Counted from the first letter of the stretch, positions 53,247 through 61,910 are shown. The stretch: DNA of 64,000 nucleotides from Brevibacillus_C sp046036945 (GCF_046036945.1 NZ_JBJQOQ010000017.1:39908-103907), one strand, 5' to 3'. Program-made: numbers and translations. Notes: generated from the letters alone by a model not told the origin.

Positions 53247-54338
53247 TTATTGATTGGGGTACACCATGACTTTCAAGCTGCCGCTTTTATTGGTGTGCGC
53301 CTGCTCCATCGCCTGCTGAATTTCATCAAGCGAATACCGGTCGGTAATGATTTCGTCTACCGGAAAGTCCCCGGAAGCCAGCAGTTCGATCGCCAGCGGA
53401 TAGGTGTTTGTGTAGCGGTAGACCGAGTAGAGATTGATTTCCTTTTGCAGCATCAGGGTTACGTTCAGCGGAACCGCTTCCTCTGCGGGAAACCCGATGA
53501 CGACCAGGGCGCCGCCGCGCTTGACCAGTTCAACCGACGACTGCAGGGCTTTGTCGTTTCCAGAGGTCTCAAGGACTACGTCTGCACCAAGGCCTGCCGT
53601 CAACGATTGGATCTCGTCCCCGACGTTTTTCTCGGCGACGTTGATCACTTTCGTCGCACCCAGTTTCTTTGCCGCCTCCAGACGAAGGGGAACCACGTCA
53701 CAGGCGATGATCTCTTTCGCTCCAAACACCTTGGCGGCCATCACCGTCATTAAGCCAACAGGTCCCATCCCGATAATCGCCGCGGTAGACCCCGGTTCGA
53801 GGCCTCCTCTTCTGACCGCATGCAAACCGACTGACAACGGCTCGGCCAGCGTTGCATGTTCGAACGACAAGTGGTCAGGCAGCGGAAACAGAAAATCTTC
53901 GCGGTGCTTGAGGTACTGCACGAATGCCCCTTTAACCGGCGGCGTAGAGAGGAACTGCACATCAGGACACAGATTGTACCTGCCTTCCTTGCACCACTTG
54001 CAGCTCATGCAGGTGACCCATGGTTCGATTGCCACGCGGTCTCCAAGCTGAAATCGGGTCACTTTGTCGCCTATGGCGACGACTGTTCCCGCGCACTCAT
54101 GTCCCTGTATGTGCGGATACTGCACCAGGCGCTTGCCAATTCGCCCGTGAGCGTAATAGTGGACATCCGAACCGCATACTCCCACGGCCTCGACCCTGAT
54201 CAGCACCTCGGTGCCGGTTACTTCCGGAACGGGAATCTTCCTGACGTTGACCTCCAGTGGTTTATCCAGAAACCCCGCCTTCATCGTCTCCGGAAGAGCC
54301 GCATGATTCGGGCGGCCATCCGCTTCCGTCTTCAACAT
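53247..54338 (-). CDS. Zinc-dependent polyol-type dehydrogenase 1 (sorbitol dehydrogenase-like)
   Basis: A 363-residue medium-chain dehydrogenase. Catalytic zinc ligands are in GVCGSDVHYYAHGR and GHECAG; the structural zinc cysteines are CMSCKWCKEGRYNLCPDV; the coenzyme motif is IGMGPVGLMTVMAAKVFGA. The YAHGRIG stretch with tyrosine after the catalytic Cys is typical of sorbitol/xylitol dehydrogenases. It probably oxidises a secondary hydroxyl of a polyol or aldonate. ATG 54338 follows AAGGGGAAGGG. It lies 107 bases behind dehydrogenase 2 and 70 bases before dctP. Confidence 0.9.
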   Translation of the reverse strand: MLKTEADGRPNHAALPETMKAGFLDKPLEVNVRKIPVPEVTGTEVLIRVEAVGVCGSDVHYYAHGRIGKRLVQYPHIQGHECAGTVVAIGDKVTRFQLGDRVAIEPWVTCMSCKWCKEGRYNLCPDVQFLSTPPVKGAFVQYLKHREDFLFPLPDHLSFEHATLAEPLSVGLHAVRRGGLEPGSTAAIIGMGPVGLMTVMAAKVFGAKEIIACDVVPLRLEAAKKLGATKVINVAEKNVGDEIQSLTAGLGADVVLETSGNDKALQSSVELVKRGGALVVIGFPAEEAVPLNVTLMLQKEINLYSVYRYTNTYPLAIELLASGDFPVDEIITDRYSLDEIQQAMEQAHTNKSGSLKVMVYPNQ

Positions 54339-54410
54339 GTCTTCCCTTCCCCTTTCTTCCTCTGGGATTCTCCTGCCGCTCTCTTTTTGAATGGCCGGCA
54401 GCAGCTTTTC

Positions 54411-54427
54411 AGTAAGCGCTTACCTTA
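54411..54427. promoter_or_regulatory. LacI-type operator before dehydrogenase 1
   Basis: GTAAGCGCTTAC (54412-54423) is a perfect 12-base palindrome in the gap between the two dehydrogenase genes. The core AAGCGCTT recurs before dehydrogenase 2, lacI and the transketolase operon. A CcpA cre site has nearly the same form, so CcpA binding is a real alternative. Confidence 0.65.
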
Positions 54428-54445
54428 GCAAAAAAAAACCAATTT

Positions 54446-55480
54446 CTATTCGTCGTAGCGAATCAATACCTTCGCTCCTTTTTTCTCTTCACACATCTGA
54501 AACGCTTCCTGCCAGCGGCTCAGTTCGAAGATATCCGTTAGCAGCGGAGCAAGCTTGATTTTCCCTTGGCCGAGGATGCTCATGACTCGGTCCCAGGTCT
54601 GCATCGAGTGGGCAAGCGACCCAAACACTTCAAGCTGTTTGTACAGGATCGTGTCAAAATCAAGCGTAACTTCCTTGCCTACGATCCCTACTTGAATGTA
54701 CTTGCCGCGTTTCTTAAGCGTTTTCAAACAGTTGCGGATAGAGGGTCCCGCTCCGGCGCATTCGATCGCAACGTCTACACCGATGCCGTTTGTCTCTCTA
54801 TGTACGACAGCCTCCAGGTCCTCGCTGCTTACATTTACGATGAGGTCTGCCCCCATTTTTGCCGCCAGCTCCAGCCGCATGGAATCGACGTCTGTACCTG
54901 CCACAATCACCTTGCTGCCCTTCATATTCAAGAGCGAAAGGCAGACGAGACCGATGGGACCAGGACCGGATAAAAGAACGGTGTCTCCTACGCGGATCTC
55001 GGTCAACTCTTCGATAGCTTGTACCGCGCAAGCCAGCGGTTCGGCAAGGGCTGCTTCTTCCAACGTTACCGAGTCGGGAATCTTGTACACCATATCCTCT
55101 CTCACGACGACGTACTTGGTAAAACTGCCGTTGACACCGTGTCCCATCCCCCGACGCTCCGGGCAGAACATGTAGTGGCCCACTTTGCAGTACGGACATG
55201 TGCCGCATGTCACCGCCGTCGACGGCAAAACGGTCACCCGATCGCCCTTTTTGTACTTCGCAACCCCATCCCCTACCTCAGAAACAATCCCGGAAAACTC
55301 ATGCCCCATAATGACCGGAGGGTAATTTTTAAATGTGTCATGGTAAATGTGCAGATCGGTACCACATATGCCGGTATAGGCTACCTCAATTTTCACGCTG
55401 TTCGCCTGACAGCCCGGCTCCGGAACGTCGATCACTTCGACATGGCCGATACCCGGTCTCGTCTTCACGAGTGCCTTCAC
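54446..55480 (-). CDS. Zinc-dependent polyol-type dehydrogenase 2
   Basis: A 344-residue medium-chain dehydrogenase related to threonine/butanediol/galactitol-1-phosphate dehydrogenases. The catalytic site is GICGTDLHIYHD and GHEFSGIV; the structural zinc cysteines are in CGTCPYCKVGHYMFCPE; the coenzyme motif is LSGPGPIGLVCLSLLNMKG. It is only distantly similar to dehydrogenase 1. The start is GTG 55480 behind GAGAGGTG. It is first in the operon with dehydrogenase 1 and dctPQM. Confidence 0.88.
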   Translation of the reverse strand: MKALVKTRPGIGHVEVIDVPEPGCQANSVKIEVAYTGICGTDLHIYHDTFKNYPPVIMGHEFSGIVSEVGDGVAKYKKGDRVTVLPSTAVTCGTCPYCKVGHYMFCPERRGMGHGVNGSFTKYVVVREDMVYKIPDSVTLEEAALAEPLACAVQAIEELTEIRVGDTVLLSGPGPIGLVCLSLLNMKGSKVIVAGTDVDSMRLELAAKMGADLIVNVSSEDLEAVVHRETNGIGVDVAIECAGAGPSIRNCLKTLKKRGKYIQVGIVGKEVTLDFDTILYKQLEVFGSLAHSMQTWDRVMSILGQGKIKLAPLLTDIFELSRWQEAFQMCEEKKGAKVLIRYDE

Positions 55481-55520
55481 AGTTAAAACACCTCTCTCGT
55501 TTCTTTCATTCTATCCATTG

Positions 55521-55580
55521 GGTTAAGCGCTTTACTAAGTTCATGTTTTGAATTATAGACTAGATTGTTCTAAATTTAAA
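55521..55580 (-). promoter_or_regulatory. Promoter and operator of the dehydrogenase-TRAP operon
   Basis: On the minus strand TTTAAA (55575-55580), a 17-base spacer and TATAAT (55552-55557) form a SigA promoter. The operator AGTAAAGCGCTTAACC (55521-55536) lies just downstream, where a bound LacI-type repressor would block transcription. Confidence 0.7.
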
Positions 55581-55627
55581 GATACTTTTCATCAGTTTTT
55601 TTATTTTTTCTCTTCGGATCAGAAAAA

Positions 55628-55661
55628 AACCCTTCCCGCGAAGTGTATCGCGTGAAGGGTT
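55628..55661 (-). terminator. Terminator of lacI
   Basis: On the minus strand AACCCTTC-GCG pairs with CGC-GAAGGGTT and is followed by TTTTTTC. It lies 15 bases past the regulator stop. Confidence 0.88.
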
Positions 55662-55675
55662 GGCTTAGCATTGCA

Positions 55676-56674
55676 TTATCCGTGCTTTGCTGTAGAACCG
55701 CGTACGACCAATTCAGGCAGGAGCATGATCCGCTGCTTGTATTTTTTCTGACCGTTGATTTCTTGTACGAGCAAATTCATCACTTGCGTTCCCATATCCC
55801 TGATCGGCTGGGCCACGGTAGTCAACGGCGGATCGATGGCCGACGCCCAAACGGTATTGTCAAATCCGACGATTGACAGGTCAGCCGGGACGGACATTCC
55901 CCGTTCGCGAGCGGCCTGAATCGCTCCTACCGCCAACAGGTCATTGCAGGCAAAAATCGCTGTAGGAGGATCCTCTGACCGCAGAAGCTTCTCCGCCAGC
56001 TGCTTGCCGCTCTCCACATTGGATTCACGGACGTACTCGACTTCCTTGCCATAGGAAATACCGGCTTCGTCGAGCGCAAGCCTGTATCCGCGCATCCGCT
56101 CTCTATTGCTCCACAGATCGCGGGCGATAATGGCGATTTTTTTATGGCCGAGACCGATCAGATGAGAAGCTGCCTGATAGCCGCCGAGGCAGTCGTCAAT
56201 CGCTACGGTGTCGACTTCAAGGGAAGGAATTTCACGCGCTAGGATGGCAAGCGGCACCTTTTGCTTGATTAATTCCTTGACCGCATCGATATTTTCAAAC
56301 CCGGAGGCGAGAATGATTCCATCCACACTCTTCTGCAGCAATAGTGAGATGTACTTCGCTTCCTTGTCAGGCTCGTAGTCCGTGCTGCAGATCACGATGT
56401 TGTAGCCCAGTACATGAGCGTGATCCTCGATGCTGCGGGCGAGCCCGGAAAAAAACGGGTTGGCCAGATCCGGAATCATCAATCCGATCGTGTAGGTAGA
56501 TTTGCCGGTTAAAGCAGAAGCGACCACACTGGGTTGGTAATTCATTTCCTTCATAATATTCAAAACAAGTTTTCTCGTCTTTTCGCTGATCCTGCCAGTG
56601 TTGTTGATTACCTTCGATACAGTTGCAATCGATACCCCGGCAGCCTTTGCGACATCATATATGGTTGGTTTCAT
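55676..56674 (-). CDS. LacI-family transcriptional regulator
   Basis: A 332-residue LacI/PurR-type repressor. The helix-turn-helix TIYDVAKAAGVSIATVSKVINN is at residues 3-24, with the hinge helix to about 60. The sugar-binding core follows (YTIGLMIPDLANPFFSGLARSIEDHA, DGIILASGF, GYRLALDEAGI, AIFACNDLLAVGAIQAARERGMSVP, SIVGFDNT). ATG 56674 follows GGAAGG. It sits amid the polyol genes and probably represses them and itself through AAGCGCTT operators. The inducer is probably the imported polyol, sugar acid, or a first intermediate. Confidence 0.93.
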   Translation of the reverse strand: MKPTIYDVAKAAGVSIATVSKVINNTGRISEKTRKLVLNIMKEMNYQPSVVASALTGKSTYTIGLMIPDLANPFFSGLARSIEDHAHVLGYNIVICSTDYEPDKEAKYISLLLQKSVDGIILASGFENIDAVKELIKQKVPLAILAREIPSLEVDTVAIDDCLGGYQAASHLIGLGHKKIAIIARDLWSNRERMRGYRLALDEAGISYGKEVEYVRESNVESGKQLAEKLLRSEDPPTAIFACNDLLAVGAIQAARERGMSVPADLSIVGFDNTVWASAIDPPLTTVAQPIRDMGTQVMNLLVQEINGQKKYKQRIMLLPELVVRGSTAKHG

Positions 56675-56727
56675 CGTAAAAACCTTCCTAATCTATTGAT
56701 AAAAAGCCATACCTATCCTACGAATAA

Positions 56728-56776
56728 GGAAAGCGCTTTATCGATATAGTATACAGGAATTTATCTGGTTTCGCAA
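56728..56776 (-). promoter_or_regulatory. Autoregulated promoter of lacI
   Basis: The minus strand has TTGCGA (56771-56776), a 17-base spacer and TATACT (56748-56753), a strong SigA promoter. The operator GATAAAGCGCTTTCC (56728-56742) overlaps the expected start point. Confidence 0.72.
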
Positions 56777-56870
56777 TACGCCGAAGACTGCTGCCTGCCC
56801 GGGGGCTATCGAGAGACTCTATCGACTGCTTCTATGCCTGTCCTTCCTTCCTGCCTGCCTGCCGTGCAAA

Positions 56871-57944
56871 TCACTTCACCGGCGATCGCAGCAGAGACGT
56901 CACCTTGTCTCCAACCTCTCGCGTCGAAGCTGTGCCTCCCATATCGGGCGTAAGCGTATCCGCCTCGACCAGCATGTCCTCGATCGCTTGCAGTACGGCT
57001 TTCCCCCACTCTTCCTGGCCGAAGAAGTCGAGCATTTGACTTGCCGACCAGACCGCAGCCAGCGGGTTGGCAAGGCCCTTCCCGGCAATATCGGGGGCGG
57101 AACCGTGAATCGGTTCAAACATCGACGGGTAAGTTCGCTCCGGATTGATGTTGGCCCCGGCTGCCAACCCCATGCCGCCGGCGATGGCCGCTCCCAGATC
57201 AGTCAAAATGTCCCCGAACAGATTGGATGTCACCACGATCTGGAACCGCTCCGGCTGTTTGACGAAAAACATGCTGGCGGCATCCACCAGGTAGCTGGTT
57301 GTTTGCACATCGGGATACTCCTTGCCCACTTCGGCGAATATCTGGTCCCAGAACACCATGGAGTAGTTCAGCGCGTTTGCCTTGCTGATGCTGGTCAGCG
57401 TTTTGCCAGTCGCGCGGGCAACCTCGTAGGCGTAACGGATGATCCGTTCCGTACCCTTGCGGGAGAAAACGCCCGTCTGCAAAACGACCTCATGCTCTTG
57501 ACCTGGAAACAGCCAATCACCTGCTCCCGCGTACTCGCCTTCCGTGTTTTCCCGGATCACCAGCATGTCGATTTGCTCCCGGCTGACATTGTGAAGCGGA
57601 CAAGGAGCACCTTTCAACAGGGTGATGGGCCGAAGGTTGACATACTGATCAAATCCTTTTCTGATTTTCAACAGCAAGTCCCACAACGAGATATGATCGG
57701 GTACTCCGGGATAGCCGACAGCACCCAAGTAGATCGCTTGAAAGCGGCTCAATTGTTCCAGGCCGTCGTCATCCATCATCTTTCCGTTATTGGCGTAGTA
57801 CTCGCATCCCCATGGAAAGTGGGTGAACTCAAAGCGGAAACGGCCATCCAGTTCGGCTGCCCTGTTCAGGACCTTGATGCCTTCGGCGATGACCTCTGGT
57901 CCGATCCCGTCGCCCGGGATTACCGCTACTTTGTATATGGTCAA
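56871..57944 (-). CDS. Tartrate/D-malate dehydrogenase-type decarboxylating dehydrogenase
   Basis: A 357-residue member of the beta-decarboxylating dehydrogenase family. It starts YKVAVIPGDGIGPEVIAEGIKVL and has FPWGCEYYANNGKMMDDDGLEQL and YLGAVGYPGVPDHISLWDLLLKIRKGFDQYVNLRP, which point to the tartrate dehydrogenase/D-malate dehydrogenase branch (TtuC/DmlA) rather than LeuB. Metal ligands are in NLFGDILTDLGAAIAGGMG. It oxidises and decarboxylates a 2-hydroxyacid with a 3-carboxyl. The start is TTG 57944, eight bases after AAGGAG; GTG 57953 lies inside that site. It is last in the transketolase operon. Confidence 0.88.
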   Translation of the reverse strand: MTIYKVAVIPGDGIGPEVIAEGIKVLNRAAELDGRFRFEFTHFPWGCEYYANNGKMMDDDGLEQLSRFQAIYLGAVGYPGVPDHISLWDLLLKIRKGFDQYVNLRPITLLKGAPCPLHNVSREQIDMLVIRENTEGEYAGAGDWLFPGQEHEVVLQTGVFSRKGTERIIRYAYEVARATGKTLTSISKANALNYSMVFWDQIFAEVGKEYPDVQTTSYLVDAASMFFVKQPERFQIVVTSNLFGDILTDLGAAIAGGMGLAAGANINPERTYPSMFEPIHGSAPDIAGKGLANPLAAVWSASQMLDFFGQEEWGKAVLQAIEDMLVEADTLTPDMGGTASTREVGDKVTSLLRSPVK

Positions 57945-57959
57945 TGCTGCCACTCCTTT

Positions 57960-59168
57960 TTACATCGAAAATGAAATCGTATTGTACGCCGGGAGTCCAT
58001 TGTTCATCGGCACAAACACCTCTCCCTGGATCAGCGGGGTAACGTATTCAATGAACGGCGTGTCTACCGAGCGGGTGCGCCGATCGTACCATTCAGATGG
58101 AAACAGCCTCTCGCGCATCGCCACTTCTTGCAAGGAGACAGGTTCATAGGAGACCTTGTAGGGGTGGTGACTGATCCGCTGAAGCGAAACCATCACCCCT
58201 GTCTTTCCTGCCCGGGCAAATTGAACAGCCGCCTTCCCTGCCTGAAACGCCTCATCGGCATCTCTCTTGGAAGAAAACAGCATCCCGCTGCGCTGCCAGA
58301 TACTCGGCAGCACTGTGCGGGCTTGCAACCCGGTTTCGGCGTTGACGATCTGCGATAAATACGTGCTGACACCGCCGAGCTGCGGGCGGCCGACCGGATC
58401 ATTGGCGATCGATTCTTCCGCGAGCAGCCGTCCTGTGTGATCCCTGATGCCTTCAGAGACGACAGCCAGCGCACTTCCATAGCGACCATACTGCACGTGG
58501 ATGTCCTGCAGGAATTGGTCGGTGGAGAACGGATCTTCCGGTATGTAGATGAGAGGCGGAATGATCGACTCACACCCGCCGGCCAGCGCACTGGATGCCG
58601 CGAGCCAGCCGGCGTTTCTGCCCATCGTTTCCACGATGGTGACGCGCTTGCTGCCCGGCAAGCTTCTGATATCCATGGCAATGTCGAGAACGCACGTGGC
58701 GACGAATTTTGCCGCACTGCCAAATCCGGGTGCATGGTCCGTACCGGTCAAATCGTTGTCTACCGTCTTGGGAACGCCAATCACCGTCAGATCGTATCCC
58801 ATATCTTTCGCCTGCTGCTCGATCATGTACGCAACCTGCATCGAGCCATTCCCGCCGATGTAGAAAAAGTAGCGGATGTCACGTGAGCGCATGTGCTCGA
58901 TAATGCAACTGACCTCTTCAACAGTCAGCTTGTAACGCCAGGAACCAAGGGCGGCACCGGGACTGAACCGGAGATTGTCCCACGTCACACGGGGAAGGTT
59001 CGCCAGGTTGAGGTAATCGCCGTTCAACATGCCGTAGATTCCCCGCTTGGCGCCGTAGATTTGACCCATCCCGTTGCCTTCCAGTGCCTGCTTTAAGATG
59101 CCGCAAAGCGAATTGTTGATGACTGCCGTTGGTCCGCCCGACTGAGCGATGAGGCAGTTTCCTCTCAC
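57960..59168 (-). CDS. Phosphofructokinase-family sugar-phosphate kinase with mixed signature
   Basis: A 402-residue PFK-family kinase. The substrate loop PKTVDNDLTGTDHAPGFGSAAKF and GRNAGWLAA are clear. At the phosphoryl-donor site it reads GGNGS: Gly at the position that marks ATP use, but Asn in place of the usual Mg-binding Asp. The PKTVDND lysine is the mark of PPi-dependent forms, where ATP forms have PGTIDND. The donor is therefore uncertain. The start is GTG 59168, nine bases after AAAAGGAG. In a cluster with transketolase, sedoheptulose-7-phosphate or another ketose phosphate is as likely a substrate as fructose-6-phosphate. Confidence 0.85.
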   Translation of the reverse strand: MRGNCLIAQSGGPTAVINNSLCGILKQALEGNGMGQIYGAKRGIYGMLNGDYLNLANLPRVTWDNLRFSPGAALGSWRYKLTVEEVSCIIEHMRSRDIRYFFYIGGNGSMQVAYMIEQQAKDMGYDLTVIGVPKTVDNDLTGTDHAPGFGSAAKFVATCVLDIAMDIRSLPGSKRVTIVETMGRNAGWLAASSALAGGCESIIPPLIYIPEDPFSTDQFLQDIHVQYGRYGSALAVVSEGIRDHTGRLLAEESIANDPVGRPQLGGVSTYLSQIVNAETGLQARTVLPSIWQRSGMLFSSKRDADEAFQAGKAAVQFARAGKTGVMVSLQRISHHPYKVSYEPVSLQEVAMRERLFPSEWYDRRTRSVDTPFIEYVTPLIQGEVFVPMNNGLPAYNTISFSM

Positions 59169-59286
59169 AGTTGCCCACTCCTTTTGTGCTTCCAAATGAA
59201 AGACATGACAACGGCTGTGGGTTCCGGCATTTCCCGGACAGTTGTACCGGAACCAGCCGATTTTACCCGCCTGGGGCCGTCTTCCC

Positions 59287-60252
59287 TTAGCCTTGTCGTT
59301 TTTTGGAAACGGCTTCTTTCACGACGTGAACCATATCGTCGACGGAGATACCGTACTTTTTCAGTAGTTGGTCATTCGGTCCTGACTCCGAGTTGCGGTC
59401 CTGTACCCCGATTCGCACCATCGGAACGGGCTTGTGCTCGACCAGCACCTCCGCAACCGCACTGCCCAAACCGCCGAATACATTGTGTTCTTCCGCTGTG
59501 ATCAAAAGGCCGGTGCTTTCGGCTGCTTTCATAATCGCTTCCTTGTCGATCGGCTTGATCGAAGGCAAATGCAGCACCGACACGGAGATTCCTTGCTGCT
59601 CCAGCTGTTCAGCCGCTGCCAATGCCCGGCTTGTCTGTGTCCCCGTCGAGACGATGGTCACATCTGTTCCGCTTTTAAGGGTAACCCCTTTCCCTAAGTG
59701 AAACTGATACTGCTCTTCGGAGAAGATCTGCGGCAGCGGATCACGCGCGATGCGGATGTATACCGGTCCCTTGTACTGATGGGAAAATTCCATCATTTTT
59801 TTCAATTCGATGCTGTCCGCAGGAGCCAGCACCACCATGTTTGCGATGCTCCGCATGATCGCGATATCCTCTAATCCCTGGTGCGTTTTACCCGTACACC
59901 CCGTCAAAAGCCCGCTGTATGCGCCAATCATTTTGACATCGAGCTTGGGCTGAGCAATGGAAATGGCGATCTGATCCAATGCCCGTTTGACGATAAACGC
60001 AGCAAACGAGCAAACCCATGGCTGGTACCCCACCGTAGCCAGTCCCGCGGCAACGCCAAGCATGTTTTGTTCCGCAATCCCCATCTGCAAAAACTGTCCG
60101 GCATTGTGTTCGGCGAGCTTATCCAGTTTGGTGGAATTAGCCAAATCGCCGTCAAGTCCCAGAATGTTCTTGTCTTTTACGCTCATCGCCAGCAAGGTGT
60201 CTCCAAAAACGTCCCGCATCGCTGTCTCTTTCCCAGGCTGAATCTGTATCAT
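59287..60252 (-). CDS. Transketolase C-terminal subunit
   Basis: A 321-residue protein equal to the middle and C-terminal domains of transketolase, encoded separately from the N-terminal part. It has FLQMGIAEQNMLGVAAGLATVGYQPWVCSFAAFIVKRALDQI with the catalytic Glu (GIAEQN), GLTGC-like LLTGCTGKTHQGLEDIAIMRSI, and a transketolase_C domain (LLITAEEHNVFGGLGSAVAEVL). ATG 60252 follows AAGGAG. It pairs with the N-terminal subunit; split forms are common in dedicated sugar pathways such as apiose use. Confidence 0.93.
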   Translation of the reverse strand: MIQIQPGKETAMRDVFGDTLLAMSVKDKNILGLDGDLANSTKLDKLAEHNAGQFLQMGIAEQNMLGVAAGLATVGYQPWVCSFAAFIVKRALDQIAISIAQPKLDVKMIGAYSGLLTGCTGKTHQGLEDIAIMRSIANMVVLAPADSIELKKMMEFSHQYKGPVYIRIARDPLPQIFSEEQYQFHLGKGVTLKSGTDVTIVSTGTQTSRALAAAEQLEQQGISVSVLHLPSIKPIDKEAIMKAAESTGLLITAEEHNVFGGLGSAVAEVLVEHKPVPMVRIGVQDRNSESGPNDQLLKKYGISVDDMVHVVKEAVSKKRQG

Positions 60253-60256
60253 CGGA

Positions 60257-61108
60257 TCAAACTCCTTTCCCAATCTCTTGCAAAGCCCATTCAAGCTCTT
60301 TGTCTGTCGGAATCCGGGAATGCCACAAATAGTTGTTCTCCATAAAGCTGACTCCTTTTCCTTTGACGGTGTGAGCGATAATCAATGTAGGAGAACCGAC
60401 GTGCCGTTTGGCTTGTTGGCAAGCGGAAATGATTTGCTCCGGATCGTGGCCGTCGATACTGATGACATTCCAGCCAAAAGCCTCCCACCGCGCCTGCGGG
60501 TCATGGACCGGTCTGTCGCGTTCGCTCTCTTTTCCGCTCCATCCGTATTGCTGCAGTTTGTTGTAATCCAGGATGACAATCAGGTTGTCCAGGCTATAGC
60601 GCACAGCGATATCCGCCGCTTCCCATACCTGGCCTTCCTGTGACTCTCCGTCCCCAAGCATGCAGTACGTATAAAAAGATTTTCCTCTCAGTTTGGCTCC
60701 CAGCGCCATGCCAACCGCTGCGGAGATGCCTTGCCCAAGAGACCCTGTAGACATGTCCAGACCCGGCAGCGCCAGCATGTCCGGATGCGCCTGCAGCCGG
60801 GAGTCTATCGCATCAAAGGTCGCTAACTCCTCTTGCGGAAAATAACCGCGCAGCGCCAAGACACTGTACAGAGCGATAGCGGAATGCCCTTTGGACAGTA
60901 CGAATCGATCGCGATCCTCCCACTCCGGCTGCTCCGGTTTGATATTCAATATATCGAAGTAGAGAGCGACAAGGATATCGGTTGCCGACATCGGCCCGCC
61001 AATATGGCCCGCTTTGGCATGATGAACCGTCTCTACTATCAGTTTGCGAGCCTGTGCGGATGTCTTTTGCAGTAGGGCCAGTTGATCCGGCTGTATTCCC
61101 TCTTTCAT
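60257..61108 (-). CDS. Transketolase N-terminal subunit
   Basis: A 283-residue N-terminal transketolase subunit that binds thiamine diphosphate. It has HHAKAGHIGGPMSATDILVALYF, the GDGESQEGQVWEAADIAVRYSLDNLIVILDYN motif for TPP/Mg, and the substrate-binding SKGHSAIALYSVLALRGYF. ATG 61108 follows AAGGAGGG. It is the first gene of the operon with transketolase C, kinase and TtuC-like enzyme. The full enzyme would move a two-carbon ketol unit between a ketose phosphate and an aldose. Confidence 0.93.
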   Translation of the reverse strand: MKEGIQPDQLALLQKTSAQARKLIVETVHHAKAGHIGGPMSATDILVALYFDILNIKPEQPEWEDRDRFVLSKGHSAIALYSVLALRGYFPQEELATFDAIDSRLQAHPDMLALPGLDMSTGSLGQGISAAVGMALGAKLRGKSFYTYCMLGDGESQEGQVWEAADIAVRYSLDNLIVILDYNKLQQYGWSGKESERDRPVHDPQARWEAFGWNVISIDGHDPEQIISACQQAKRHVGSPTLIIAHTVKGKGVSFMENNYLWHSRIPTDKELEWALQEIGKGV

Positions 61109-61211
61109 TTACGTTCCCTCCTTGGTAGAAACCGTCGTGTGATTCTGATGAAACGACAAAGCTATTCGACAAAAGCTGTTTAAACGAGTAAATACCCCCT
61201 ATCACAAATCA

Positions 61212-61228
61212 GGGAAAGCGCTTTACCC
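61212..61228. promoter_or_regulatory. LacI-type operator of the transketolase operon
   Basis: GGGAAAGCGCTTTACCC is a near-perfect 17-base palindrome 104 bases before the transketolase N start. It has the same core as the operators before lacI and the dehydrogenase genes. A second imperfect copy lies 73 bases further upstream, which would allow looping. Confidence 0.72.
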
Positions 61229-61444
61229 AAGTAAAAAAAATAAATCGGACAAAAGCTCGAACAGAGTTTATCCTAATTCTAGTTAACCGCTTTCCCTTTT
61301 TTATGTTATTATATGCCACTCTTCTAAGAAATTAAAGTATATTTTCAAAAAAATTCTCGCCCTATTGCTTTTACGCAAATCATTAGTCATTTGGTTCATG
61401 AACGAGCCTGTGGAAACAATGGAAACTTCCCAAAACCAAAGGTA

Positions 61445-61486
61445 AAAGGCTTATCTCTTTGGAAACCCCCGAAGTGATAAGCCTTT
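61445..61486 (-). terminator. Hairpin downstream of blaI
   Basis: AAAGGCTTATC pairs with GATAAGCCTTT around a 20-base loop; the minus strand continues TTTTACC. It lies 26 bases past the blaI stop. Confidence 0.7.
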
Positions 61487-61511
61487 GATTATAACAGTAC
61501 TCGTGCCGGCC

Positions 61512-61910
61512 TCATCTGTTATGTTTATCCGTTTTCTCACTCAAAATGGTCCGCAGCTCTTTGATCTCCTCTTCCGTTATCGATTGCTCTTCAAAAAACT
61601 GAACAAGCATCGATTTCATCGTCCCGCCATAAATTCGTTGGAGAAAAGACTGCGCCTCGGCGTATTGACATTCGCTTTGCGAGTATAGAGGAAAGAAAGT
61701 GTACACTTTTTGATCCTGATTGACGCCAACTACTTGCTTTTTTACCAGGCGATCCAAAAGGGTACGGATCGTTTTGGGCTTCCAATCTGTTTTTTCCTGC
61801 AAAACGTGAATCACTTCGCTAGCCGTTTGCGGCGCCTTTTCCCAAAGCACGTTCATGACTTCCCATTCCGCTTCCGAAATTCTCGGTACCTGGTGAGACA
61901 TCCTGATCAC
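61512..61910 (-). CDS. blaI: BlaI/MecI-family repressor
   Basis: A 132-residue winged-helix repressor of the BlaI/MecI/CopY family. It has PRISEAEWEVMNVLWEKAPQTASEVIHVL, TDWKPKTIRTLLDRLVKKQVV and a C-terminal dimer part ending EEIKELRTILSEK. It normally represses a beta-lactamase or PBP gene until BlaR1 signals antibiotic. GTG 61910 overlaps the blaR1 stop by four bases and has GGAG at good spacing; ATG 61901 is the alternative. No beta-lactamase gene is in view, and its BlaR1 partner is truncated, so signalling is doubtful. Confidence 0.9.
   Translation of the reverse strand: MIRMSHQVPRISEAEWEVMNVLWEKAPQTASEVIHVLQEKTDWKPKTIRTLLDRLVKKQVVGVNQDQKVYTFFPLYSQSECQYAEAQSFLQRIYGGTMKSMLVQFFEEQSITEEEIKELRTILSEKTDKHNR

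Larger units (their letters stand above)
61109..61511. other. 403-base regulatory and intergenic region
   Basis: This AT-rich region precedes the transketolase operon. It holds the palindrome GGGAAAGCGCTTTACCC (61212-61228), a second imperfect copy AACCGCTTTCCC (61285-61296), and, near blaI, a hairpin terminator (61445-61486). No gene is seen in it. I could not settle on one promoter. Confidence 0.6.

Noticed and set aside
56795..56870. CTGCC-rich short tandem pattern after the TtuC-like gene
   Set aside because: Copies are few and irregular; this is probably chance low complexity in the intergenic DNA.
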